Positions 56,113 through 64,000 of a stretch of 64,000 nucleotides of DNA are shown here, piece after piece. Origin of the DNA: Colwellia sp. 39_35_sub15_T18 (GTDB lineage: Bacteria; Pseudomonadota; Gammaproteobacteria; Enterobacterales; Alteromonadaceae); the NCBI GenBank assembly GCA_002162675.1, contig MAAE01000028.1:1-64000 (forward strand), read 5' to 3'. Each line of letters begins with the position of its first letter. Positions within the stretch are counted from its first letter, which is position 1. A program made the position numbers and the translations under genes. The notes under the pieces are model-generated. The model had not been told where the DNA came from. It did no database searches and saw only the letters and a list, made by a program, of their open reading frames with translations.

Positions 56113-58701
56113 GTGCTTTCAGTTAAAAAAATTTTCAAATTCGCCCTGGCTGTGCTTTTTCTCGTTATTTTTTGTACGTTTGTACTGTACTTGAATTTAC
56201 GTAATGAGCTGCCAAACATTGAATCTTTACAAGATGTGCAATGGCAAACCCCTATGCAAATCTATAGTAGTGATGGTTTATTAATCTCTCAGTTTGGTGA
56301 AAAGAAGCGAGTTCCTCTCACCTTTGATGAAATTCCTCAACAATTAATTGAAGCACTATTGGCAACTGAGGATGATCGTTTCTATTTTCATTTTGGCGTT
56401 GATCCCATTGGTATGGCAAGGGCTGTGTTAGGACAACTTACCGGAAATAACCGTGGTGGTGCGAGTACTATTACCATGCAAGTTGCACGAAATTTCTTTT
56501 TAACACGTGAACAAACCTATATTAGAAAGATTCGTGAAATTTTCTTATCTTTTCATATCGAAAGCTTATTAACTAAAGATGAAATTTTAGCCCTCTACAT
56601 TAATAAAATTTCTTTGGGACACCGAGCTTTTGGTTTCGGCGCTGCGGCACAAGTTTATTACGGAAAAAATATAAAGGAGCTTAATCTCGCCCAAATTGCA
56701 GTACTAGCGGGACTACCAAAAGCTCCGTCGACTTATAACCCAATAAGTAGACCTGACCGTGCAAAAATACGCCGTACTACGGTATTACAGCGTATGTTAA
56801 TAAGTGGTTACATCAATGAGCAAGCATATCAATCAGCAAAAAATGCTGCTATCACAGGTAAACGCCATGGAGCAAAAATTGCCTTAAATGCGCCTTATGT
56901 GGCTGAAATGGCTCACCAAGAAATGATTGACAAATATGGTAAAGAAAAAGCTTACACCGGTGGTTATAAAGTTTTTACCACGGTGAGTAGTAAGTTACAA
57001 AGTGCAGCATATAATGCGGTAACAAACAATTTACTTCGTTATGACCAACGTCATGGTTACCGTGGTGCCGAATTAAATTTACGCCCTGAGCAGAGCCCAA
57101 CAGACGACAAACTAGCGAGTAACTCAATGAATAGTGCCAAGAGTACCGCTACTGAAATCTTACCTTTAACTGCGGCTGAAATCACGAATGCACTTGCTAG
57201 TGTCCGCTATTATCAAATGCTTGAGCCCGCAGTGGTTACCCAAGTTGGTGAACGCTCAGTGAATATAACGCTTCGAGAAAACAAACAAGCGCTCATTCCT
57301 TGGTCAGGTTTAGCTTGGGCACGCGCTTACATTAATGATAGAAAGCAAGGCCCTGCACCTAAAATTGCCGATGAAATTTTAAAAATTGGCGATGTGATTC
57401 TGGTGAGCCAAGAACACAATAGTGACTACAGACTTAGCCAGCTGCCACTAGCCAGTGCGGCTATGGTGTCAGTCTCTCCTGACAATGGCGCTATCAAGGC
57501 AGCTGTTGGTGGCTTTAGCTTTAAACAAAGTCAGTTTAACCGAGTGACTCAAGCAAAGCGTCAAGTTGGCTCAAATATCAAACCTTTTATTTATTCTGCG
57601 GCCTTAGATAGTGGCTTTACCCTAGCATCATTAGTGAACGATGCACCCATTAACCAATGGGATAGAAGCTCAGGACAAGTTTGGCGGCCAAAAAATTCTC
57701 CCCCAACTTATGTCGGCCCCATAAGAGTGCGCTTAGCATTGGCACAGTCTAAAAATGTTATTGCGGTCAGGTTATTAAAAAGTATTGGACTCGATAAGGC
57801 GATTAATTACTTATCAAATTTTGGCTTTGCACCAGATGAACTGCCACGTAACGAATCATTAGCTTTAGGTTCAGCCTCTTTAACACCATTGGAAGTTGTT
57901 ACTGGCTTCGCCACCTTTGCCAATGGAGGCTTTTTAGTAGACCCCTACTTAATTGAGCGTATTGAAAACCCTGAAGGTGACATAATTTATCAAGCCAATC
58001 CAAGTTTAGCCTGTGATCCTTGTGAATTAAATACTAGCACTCTTGAAGATTCAGACACTCACCTTGAGCGAGAACCTTTACATCAATTAGATGATGCCGT
58101 TGTACTTCCTCAAATAATTTCTGCACCCAGAGTGATCACAGCGCAAAATGCCTTTTTAATCACTCAGGCACTCAATAGTGCTATCTGGGGTGCTGACTGG
58201 TCAGCTGAAAATGGCTGGCAAGGCACCGGGTGGCGCGCCAGATCATTAAAACGTAGAGACATTGCCGGTAAAACAGGTACTACCAATGAAGCAAAAGATG
58301 CTTGGTTCTCTGGCTTTTCTCGCCGCTTAGTAACAACCTCGTGGATAGGTTTTGATGATCCTAGCCGTAATTTAGGGCAATCTGTTTACAATAATAATTT
58401 AGGAAAAAATCAAATCACAGGCAAAGAATTTGGCGCAAAATCAGCACAGCCCGCTTGGATAGACTTTATGAAAGTGGCATTAGCTGACTTAGCTGTTGAG
58501 CCTTTTGAGACTCCTGCCGACATACTCTCGGTACGTATTGATAAAACGACTGGCAAACTAAGTACAAATATTAATAAAAGCAGCTTGTTTGAATACTTTC
58601 AGATGAATACGGCCCCCACTGAGTATGTTAGCCAAGACAATAGTATTGATATTTTTCAAAGTGAAGATGGCGTGACAGCTGAAGATGATGAGCTTTTTTA
58701 A
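56113..58701 (+). CDS. mrcA: Penicillin-binding protein 1A (bifunctional)
   Basis: This is a class A PBP of 862 residues with one N-terminal membrane helix. The glycosyltransferase domain has catalytic Glu86 in ATEDDRFYFHFGVD and GGASTITMQVARNFF. An OB-like insert follows. The transpeptidase has SNIK at 487-490, SKN at 546-548 and KTGT at 720-723. It polymerises and cross-links peptidoglycan. It starts with GTG. Position opposite pilM is conserved in gammaproteobacteria. Confidence 0.96.
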   Translation: MLSVKKIFKFALAVLFLVIFCTFVLYLNLRNELPNIESLQDVQWQTPMQIYSSDGLLISQFGEKKRVPLTFDEIPQQLIEALLATEDDRFYFHFGVDPIGMARAVLGQLTGNNRGGASTITMQVARNFFLTREQTYIRKIREIFLSFHIESLLTKDEILALYINKISLGHRAFGFGAAAQVYYGKNIKELNLAQIAVLAGLPKAPSTYNPISRPDRAKIRRTTVLQRMLISGYINEQAYQSAKNAAITGKRHGAKIALNAPYVAEMAHQEMIDKYGKEKAYTGGYKVFTTVSSKLQSAAYNAVTNNLLRYDQRHGYRGAELNLRPEQSPTDDKLASNSMNSAKSTATEILPLTAAEITNALASVRYYQMLEPAVVTQVGERSVNITLRENKQALIPWSGLAWARAYINDRKQGPAPKIADEILKIGDVILVSQEHNSDYRLSQLPLASAAMVSVSPDNGAIKAAVGGFSFKQSQFNRVTQAKRQVGSNIKPFIYSAALDSGFTLASLVNDAPINQWDRSSGQVWRPKNSPPTYVGPIRVRLALAQSKNVIAVRLLKSIGLDKAINYLSNFGFAPDELPRNESLALGSASLTPLEVVTGFATFANGGFLVDPYLIERIENPEGDIIYQANPSLACDPCELNTSTLEDSDTHLEREPLHQLDDAVVLPQIISAPRVITAQNAFLITQALNSAIWGADWSAENGWQGTGWRARSLKRRDIAGKTGTTNEAKDAWFSGFSRRLVTTSWIGFDDPSRNLGQSVYNNNLGKNQITGKEFGAKSAQPAWIDFMKVALADLAVEPFETPADILSVRIDKTTGKLSTNINKSSLFEYFQMNTAPTEYVSQDNSIDIFQSEDGVTAEDDELF

Positions 58702-58769
58702 GTAACCTTATATTCAAGCCACTTCAATAAGCATTGATCAAAGGTATTTATATCAATTGCTCAACAAGT

Positions 58770-60224
58770 CTACTTTTTATTCAACAAGGGCTTTAGCAAC
58801 ATTAGCCCTTGCTTGATTTTTGCTTCACTTTGCCCGGCAAAACCCAAGCGAATAAACTTATTCTCGTTGTTTTTTTGGTTTAAATGAAAGGCACTTTCCG
58901 CCAGTAAAAATATACCTTGGCTTTTGGCTAAATCAGCAATTTCCTGGGCATTTTTTCCTATATTTACCCACAGCGCCATACCGCCTTTTGGCATAGTAAA
59001 TTCAATAGCAATTCCTTCATCAATAAAAGCATTAAGCAGTTCAACCATACATTTTCTGCGTTTTTGATACTGACGAGTCGCTTTACGCAAATGTCGCTCA
59101 AAACCACCATCGCTCATCCACCTTGCTACGGCATCTTGTAACAATACGTTGGCTTTATGATTAATAAGGCTTCGATAACTGACAATATGTGGCGCTAATA
59201 CTTTATCGACGGCAATAATACCAAGACGAATACCAGGAAACATAATTTTAGAAAAACTTGATAAGTAAATGACGATCCCAGCTGGATCATTAGCTGCCAT
59301 TGGTGGTAAAGGCTGGCTATTATAATGAAATTCATGATCGTAATCATCTTCAATAATGGGGATGTTATATTGCTGAGCGAGACGATAAATCTTCACTCGC
59401 TTTTCAGCTGATAAAGTGACTGTCGTTGGGTATTGATGTAAAGGTGTTAAATACAATAACCGAATTTTATGCTGTTTAATTAATGACTCAAAATCATCGA
59501 CGTCAATACCTTGCTCAGTTTGTTTTATTCCAATCAATTCCGCTCCTGCATTTTGCAGCGCTGACCATGCGGGGCGATAGCCTAAGTTTTCAACGGCAAC
59601 TTTATCTCCTACTTTTAACAACACTTGCGAAACAACATACAAGGCTTCTTGCGAACCATTAACTACAATAACTTCTTTATCAGTTATTGCTCTCACTCGG
59701 CGTAAATAAGTACTCACTTCTTTAATAAAGGGCTGAAAACCAGCATTATCACCGTAGTTTAATTCTTTGACTGTTGGGCGGTTTAAAGCGTCATTGATAA
59801 AACCTCTAAATTCATTGAAAGGAAACTGTTCAATATCTGGATTACCGCCAGCAAAGTTAAATACGTAATCATGGGCAGGTCGATTAAAGGACTCTTGGCT
59901 TGGCTTCACGATTCGCCATGCGTGCTTATCGACTGTTTTAACATGTACCTTATCGTTGACTAAGGCACGGTAAACAGGAAGTGTTCGCACCACGGTGTAA
60001 CCTTGCCGCTGTTTTGCTTCAACCCAGCCCTGAGCCACTAATTCATCATAAGCCGCCATAATGGTGTGACGATTAACAGATAATTGCGCTGCCAAAGCCC
60101 GTGCTGAAGGTAGCTTTTCACTAGGCGTTACTGTGCCATTTTCAATGGCACGACGAATTGCAGCAGCAATCTGCAAATACCGTTTTGTGTGAGTACTATC
60201 AAAAGAGAGGGTTAAGGTTTTCAT
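58770..60224 (-). CDS. MocR/PdxR-type GntR regulator with aminotransferase domain
   Basis: This is a 484-residue regulator. The N-terminal GntR winged helix (about 10-80) has LPSARALAAQLSVNRHTI. The C-terminal fold-type I aminotransferase domain has PLP Lys326 in LSSFSKIMFPGIRLG and the IIEDDYDHEF segment with the PLP-binding Asp. Such proteins sense PLP or amino compounds and seldom catalyse. It is divergent from the GNAT-PaiB pair and probably controls it. The PdxR versus other MocR assignment is open. Confidence 0.87.
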   Translation of the reverse strand: MKTLTLSFDSTHTKRYLQIAAAIRRAIENGTVTPSEKLPSARALAAQLSVNRHTIMAAYDELVAQGWVEAKQRQGYTVVRTLPVYRALVNDKVHVKTVDKHAWRIVKPSQESFNRPAHDYVFNFAGGNPDIEQFPFNEFRGFINDALNRPTVKELNYGDNAGFQPFIKEVSTYLRRVRAITDKEVIVVNGSQEALYVVSQVLLKVGDKVAVENLGYRPAWSALQNAGAELIGIKQTEQGIDVDDFESLIKQHKIRLLYLTPLHQYPTTVTLSAEKRVKIYRLAQQYNIPIIEDDYDHEFHYNSQPLPPMAANDPAGIVIYLSSFSKIMFPGIRLGIIAVDKVLAPHIVSYRSLINHKANVLLQDAVARWMSDGGFERHLRKATRQYQKRRKCMVELLNAFIDEGIAIEFTMPKGGMALWVNIGKNAQEIADLAKSQGIFLLAESAFHLNQKNNENKFIRLGFAGQSEAKIKQGLMLLKPLLNKK

Positions 60225-60232
60225 AAACGTTT

Positions 60233-60275
60233 TGGTATAGACTAAATTTAAATACTGGTTGTTTTATTTATACCA
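60233..60275. promoter_or_regulatory. Inverted repeat, possible MocR operator
   Basis: TGGTATA (60233-60239) and TATACCA (60269-60275) lie in the 94-base divergent spacer between the MocR gene and the GNAT gene. The spacing and symmetry fit a regulator site, but MocR proteins often bind direct repeats, so this is a weak call. Confidence 0.35.
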
Positions 60276-60318
60276 TAGATAGGCAAAATAGTAGTTATAA
60301 ATTCTATGGAGTATTAAG

Positions 60319-60918
60319 ATGTTTAAACCAAAAACTACCACCTTAAGCAGTAACAGAGTCACACTACGGCCATTAACTATGGAACATTTTACTGATTTTT
60401 TTAACGCTGGTTCTTTTCCTGAAATTTGGACTTGGTCGTTACCTGATAAATGTAGTTCTATTGAAGCAACAGCAGACTGGCTGGCTTATTCCGAAAAAAT
60501 GACAGCCAACGGAGAACATGTCTCTTTTGCTATATTTGATAATGACAGCGGACAATTTGTCGGTAGCACTCGCTATTGCTCTATAAACACAGCAGATAAA
60601 AGCTTAGAAGTGGGTTTTACTTTTATTACCCCTGAATTTCAACGCAGTTACATTAATACTCATGCCAAATACTGCTTGTTAAAACATGCCTTTGAAGAGC
60701 TTGGCGCGATTCGAGTAGAGTTTAAAACTCATGAAAGCAACAACAAATCACGCAAGGCGATTGAAAGATTAGGAGCAAAATTTGAGGGGGTATTACGTAA
60801 TCAACGCATTTTACCAGACGGTAGTTACCGAAATACCGCTATTTTTTCAGTCATAGCTACTGAATGGCCAACAGTGAAAAAAACTTTACAAGAAAAAATG
60901 GAGTGTGTTTATGACTAG
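60319..60918 (+). CDS. RimJ/RimL-type GNAT acetyltransferase
   Basis: This is a 199-residue GNAT enzyme of the RimL group. It has LRPLTMEHFTDFF at the start, a VGFTFITPEFQRS strand-loop, and FKTHESNNKSRKAIERLGA with FEGVLRNQRI near the end, which form the acetyl-CoA and substrate sites. Substrate unknown. A GGAG lies before the ATG. It overlaps the PaiB gene by 8 bases. Confidence 0.85.
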   Translation: MFKPKTTTLSSNRVTLRPLTMEHFTDFFNAGSFPEIWTWSLPDKCSSIEATADWLAYSEKMTANGEHVSFAIFDNDSGQFVGSTRYCSINTADKSLEVGFTFITPEFQRSYINTHAKYCLLKHAFEELGAIRVEFKTHESNNKSRKAIERLGAKFEGVLRNQRILPDGSYRNTAIFSVIATEWPTVKKTLQEKMECVYD

Positions 60919-61519
60919 GCTAATTTCCGAAAACCAAGTACGCAAAAGTCTAACACCCGAAGAAGAGGCGATTATTAAATCTCATGCTTTTGCACAAATA
61001 CTCTCCGCATCAACGCATAATATCGACTTTGCTGAACTGGTTTATTGCCCACTACAATTACTTGAAGATAATAATTTGTTAGGGCATTTACCAAAAAACA
61101 ATCCATTAATAAAAGCAGTAAAAGAAAACGCTTTAGTTAAGGCGATATTCACTGGTCCTCATGGCTATATATCACCGCGCTGGCACAGTGAACAAATGGT
61201 GCCAACATGGAACTATTCAACCGTTTCACTGACTTGCAAGATTACTTTCATCGAAAATAGTAATGACAAATTGCAGGCCATGGATAAAATCAGTCATTAT
61301 TTTGATCCTCAGTGGAATTTTGCTGAATTTAACCATCAAGGCAACGCCAAAAATGTGCAGCAAATGTTGTCCGCAATTACAGTATTTACTTTAGAAATTA
61401 TTGACGTTCAGAGCAAATTTAAACTATCACAAAATCGCTCGATTGCATGTCGAACCGCCTTTCAAAAAAATTTACAATTACAAGGAAATATTGATTTAGC
61501 AAATATACAGCTGATGTAA
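60911..61519 (+). CDS. PaiB-like FMN-binding protein
   Basis: This is a protein of about 202 residues in the PaiB family (FMN-binding split barrel). Family segments are GHLPKNNPL, FTGPHGYISPRWH and VPTWNYSTV. Bacillus PaiB works with the acetyltransferase PaiA; here a GNAT gene overlaps upstream, repeating that pairing. ATG 60911 is used with GGAG ahead. Function in this organism is unknown. Confidence 0.85.
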   Translation: MTRLISENQVRKSLTPEEEAIIKSHAFAQILSASTHNIDFAELVYCPLQLLEDNNLLGHLPKNNPLIKAVKENALVKAIFTGPHGYISPRWHSEQMVPTWNYSTVSLTCKITFIENSNDKLQAMDKISHYFDPQWNFAEFNHQGNAKNVQQMLSAITVFTLEIIDVQSKFKLSQNRSIACRTAFQKNLQLQGNIDLANIQLM

Positions 61520-61718
61520 CTCAGTAAGATCAAACATTTAACTAGAATAATAAGCATTGAAAGTTAATGCTGGTATTGTTCTTCTCATGCACTATTTTTG
61601 TCGTTCATTGGCTTTAAAAAATGGCACATAGTGCCTCACCCACATCTGGGCTTTAAAACATATAACTAATGAAAAAGAATACATGATGATGATAAAAAGT
61701 AAATATCGCTTCTTTCTG

Positions 61719-63041
61719 CTATTGAATATATTTGATAAACACTTTTGACTTGCGCTGAAAGTTATACATTTTTTGCTTACCTTCAGGCAATTTGTCCATG
61801 GGTTGCTCAATAAAGCCTTGATCTTGGAACCAGTGCCCACTGACGGTCGTTAACACAAATATCGACATTAATTGTTGCTGTTTTGCTTCATGCTCTAACG
61901 CTGAAATCAAACGGCCACCGCGGTTACCTTTACGATAATCAGGGTGAATAGCAACACAAGCCACTTCACCTGTCTGTGCATCTTCATAAGGATAAAGTGC
62001 AGCACAGGCAATAATTACATCTTCCTTTTTAAGGACAATAAATTGGTCTATTTCAACTTCGAGTAATTCACGGGAGCGCTTAACTAAAATACCTTCCGCT
62101 TCAAGTGGTGCTAATAGTTCTAAAATACCAGCGACATCATCAATAGTGGCTGTTGATAGTTGCTCTTTGTGATCTTTGGCGATAAGTGTTCCTGAACCAT
62201 CACGGGTAAATAGCTCTTGCAACAAAGCAGTATCACTTTGGTAGCTTACGCAATGACAGCGTTCGACACCATTTTCTCCGCTTTGAATTATCGCACGAAG
62301 CAGTAACTGACGAACATGGCAATCCTTTTCATCTAACAAGGTTTTAACTCGACGAACACCACAGCTTTTAATTAACGTACCAGCTTCATCTAAAAGCCCT
62401 TCATCTTCGGTTAAAGTAATGAGTTTATCAGCCTTTAAGGCTATCGCCGTTTGTGCCGCAACATCTTCTAAAGCCAAATTAAATACTTCACCTGTTGGTG
62501 AATAGCCGATAGGAGAAAGTAGCACAATAGAGCCATAATCTAACTGCATGTTAATGCCATCAGAGTCTATTCTACGCACCATGCCAGTATATTTGAAATC
62601 AACACCATCACGAACGCCCATAGGCTTAGCAATAACAAAATTCCCCGTACTGACTCTAATGTGCGAGCCATGCATGGGAGAATTAGCTAAACCTGTGGTT
62701 AGTAAGGCTTCAATATGTAAACGTAAAGAGCCCGTGGCATCTTTAACCGCGCCAAGTGTGTCTGCGTTGGTAACACGAATGTTATTTTCAATAGTGGGTA
62801 CAATACCGCGTTGCGCCATGCGCTCTTCAATTTGTGGTCGTGCGCCATGTACAACCACTAACTTGACTCCTAGACTGCGCAACAAGGAGATATCATGAAT
62901 AATATTGGCAAAATTTGGATGTAAAACCGCTTCGCCACCAAACATCAGCACCACCGTTTTACCACGATGGGCATTGATATAAGGGGCAGCATTTCTAAAC
63001 CATTTAACGTAATTTTGATCGCTATTATTCATGTTTTCCAT
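61719..63041 (-). CDS. argA: N-acetylglutamate synthase (amino-acid kinase-like plus GNAT)
   Basis: This is a 440-residue ArgA. The N-terminal amino-acid kinase-like domain (about 1-285), with VLMFGGEAVLHPNFANIIHD, binds arginine for feedback control. The C-terminal GNAT domain (about 295-435) has AIHPDYRKGNRGGRLI for acetyl-CoA. It makes N-acetylglutamate, the first step of arginine synthesis. The next gene upstream, argH(A), carries a second synthase domain. The start may also be the ATG at 63032. Confidence 0.95.
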   Translation of the reverse strand: MENMNNSDQNYVKWFRNAAPYINAHRGKTVVLMFGGEAVLHPNFANIIHDISLLRSLGVKLVVVHGARPQIEERMAQRGIVPTIENNIRVTNADTLGAVKDATGSLRLHIEALLTTGLANSPMHGSHIRVSTGNFVIAKPMGVRDGVDFKYTGMVRRIDSDGINMQLDYGSIVLLSPIGYSPTGEVFNLALEDVAAQTAIALKADKLITLTEDEGLLDEAGTLIKSCGVRRVKTLLDEKDCHVRQLLLRAIIQSGENGVERCHCVSYQSDTALLQELFTRDGSGTLIAKDHKEQLSTATIDDVAGILELLAPLEAEGILVKRSRELLEVEIDQFIVLKKEDVIIACAALYPYEDAQTGEVACVAIHPDYRKGNRGGRLISALEHEAKQQQLMSIFVLTTVSGHWFQDQGFIEQPMDKLPEGKQKMYNFQRKSKVFIKYIQ

Positions 63042-63125
63042 TCTTTAAAAGAGATATTCGCGGTTCAGGTTTTTTAGTTCCAGACAAAACCTATGTACCT
63101 ACGCCCGTTTAGGCAGAAACCGTGC

Positions 63126-64000
63126 CTACAATTTAACAATATATTCCATCGCCACTTCATCAGCGGGATCTTTATGCAGGCTTGGTTCACTGTCTTCAAT
63201 AATATTGTCTGCTAAGGAATTTTTATCAATATTATTAAAACCCAGTTTAGTGAAATACGCTGGAATGTAAGTTAGAACAATAATCTGTTCTAATTCCATT
63301 TGATGAGCAAATTCAAGTAAATATTGCACTAGTGCCTGACCTTGACCTTGGTCTTGAGCACTTTCTTCAACCACTACCGAGCGAATTTCAGCAAGGCCTG
63401 TTTGATAAATATAAAGTGATGCACAACCAACCACTTTACCGTCCAGCTCGGCAACCACAAAATTTTGAATATCATGAATAATATTATCAAGCGAGCGTGG
63501 TAATATTTCACCTTTATCAGCCTGAACATTGACTAGTTGATGTATTTTATCAACATCTGACATGCGCGCTCTACGTACTGACATAGCCGCAGCTCGCTGA
63601 GCATTCAAACGTTGTTTCACTTGTTTAAGCGCTATTTGAGTTTGCTGCTTACCTGGCGCACCCACAACTTGCTCGTTTAAAATCGCTTCATTACCAGACT
63701 GTGTAGTTGCTAACGCTTTTTCAACTTGTGAACGTGAAGTACCACCAAGCGCTTCACGCTTATTTAGCGTCGATTCAATTGAAAGGTGTTGATATACATC
63801 TTGTTCAATTTGATCGCTAAACTCTTGCAGCTGAGCGAGTGTTAGATCTTCTAACGGACAACCTTCTGCTATCGCTGCTAACACAACTTCACCGACAATA
63901 TGATGAGCTTCACGAAATGGAATATTTTTACCCACTAAGTAATCAGCAAGCTCTGTGGCATTAGCATAGCCCTGTTGTGCTGCGGCTAATGTACGTGAGC
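63126..64000 (-). CDS. argH: Argininosuccinate lyase / N-acetylglutamate synthase fusion ArgH(A), C-terminal part
   Basis: The frame continues past the right edge, so only the C-terminal part is seen. It starts with ArgH sequence ([25 protein letters not shown] and GGTSRSQV), the last part of the lyase fold. From about 63560 downward a GNAT domain follows ([36 protein letters not shown]). This fusion, argH(A), is known from marine Moritella and relatives. The lyase makes arginine and fumarate; the GNAT part makes N-acetylglutamate. It lies 84 bases before argA on the same strand. Confidence 0.93.
   Translation of the reverse strand, partial: SRTLAAAQQGYANATELADYLVGKNIPFREAHHIVGEVVLAAIAEGCPLEDLTLAQLQEFSDQIEQDVYQHLSIESTLNKREALGGTSRSQVEKALATTQSGNEAILNEQVVGAPGKQQTQIALKQVKQRLNAQRAAAMSVRRARMSDVDKIHQLVNVQADKGEILPRSLDNIIHDIQNFVVAELDGKVVGCASLYIYQTGLAEIRSVVVEESAQDQGQGQALVQYLLEFAHQMELEQIIVLTYIPAYFTKLGFNNIDKNSLADNIIEDSEPSLHKDPADEVAMEYIVKL

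Overview
The window is AT-rich, densely coded DNA from a marine gammaproteobacterium. It looks most like Colwellia or a close relative in the Alteromonadales. The evidence is the gene order mrcA / pilMNOPQ-aroK-aroB-damX ... rpe-trpS, the fused argH(A) gene, the many TonB receptors and beta-barrel porins, and a TorF-type porin. No rRNA, tRNA, CRISPR array, transposase or integrase was recognised. Both ends cut genes: a class III aminotransferase on the left and argH(A) on the right.

Layout. 1-5.3 kb: plus-strand cluster of an aminotransferase, a PHP-glycosyltransferase fusion, a phosphatidylserine decarboxylase paralogue and an Mpo1-like membrane protein, probably acting on an unusual lipid. 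5.7-10.5 kb: four-gene operon that can make and break down glucosylglycerate (glycerate kinase, GPG phosphatase, GPG synthase, GH13_18 phosphorylase). 10.6-12.9 kb: DUF3369 response regulator plus histidine kinase. 12.9-14.6 kb: plastic spot with a ParDE-type toxin-antitoxin pair, an intact yjbR, a decayed copy of the yjbR 3' end and a truncated MazG-like relic. 14.7-19.3 kb: TonB receptor with two secreted phosphatases. 19.3-23.2 kb: TonB receptor, BNR-repeat protein and TlpA-like thioredoxin. 23.6-25.9 kb: S1C protease and FHA membrane protein. 26-27.7 kb: rpe-trpS. 28-29.3 kb: TorF porin and two small membrane or secreted proteins.

29.4-47.7 kb: a nitrogen block. A long minus-strand operon encodes a porin, the urea ABC transporter urtABCDE, urease ureDABCEFG and a small membrane protein. 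Divergent from it are an NCS1-transporter/histidine kinase/receiver fusion and a LuxR-type regulator, followed by a complete dam methylase.

47.8-58.7 kb: damX, aroB, aroK, type IV pilus pilQPONM and divergent mrcA. 58.8-61.5 kb: MocR regulator divergent from a GNAT and a PaiB protein. 61.7-64 kb: argA and argH(A).

Main observation: the conserved aroK-aroB-damX-dam-rpe-trpS operon is broken. About 13 codons of an old dam 5' end remain next to damX, and about 38-40 codons of a dam 3' end remain next to the rpe side, on the same strand but roughly 18 kb apart. The urea/urease block and a complete, different dam lie between them. The simplest reading is that an 18-kb block entered the native dam gene and brought a replacement methylase. 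The short frame overlapping the start of the new dam may be a relic of a partner gene that came with it.
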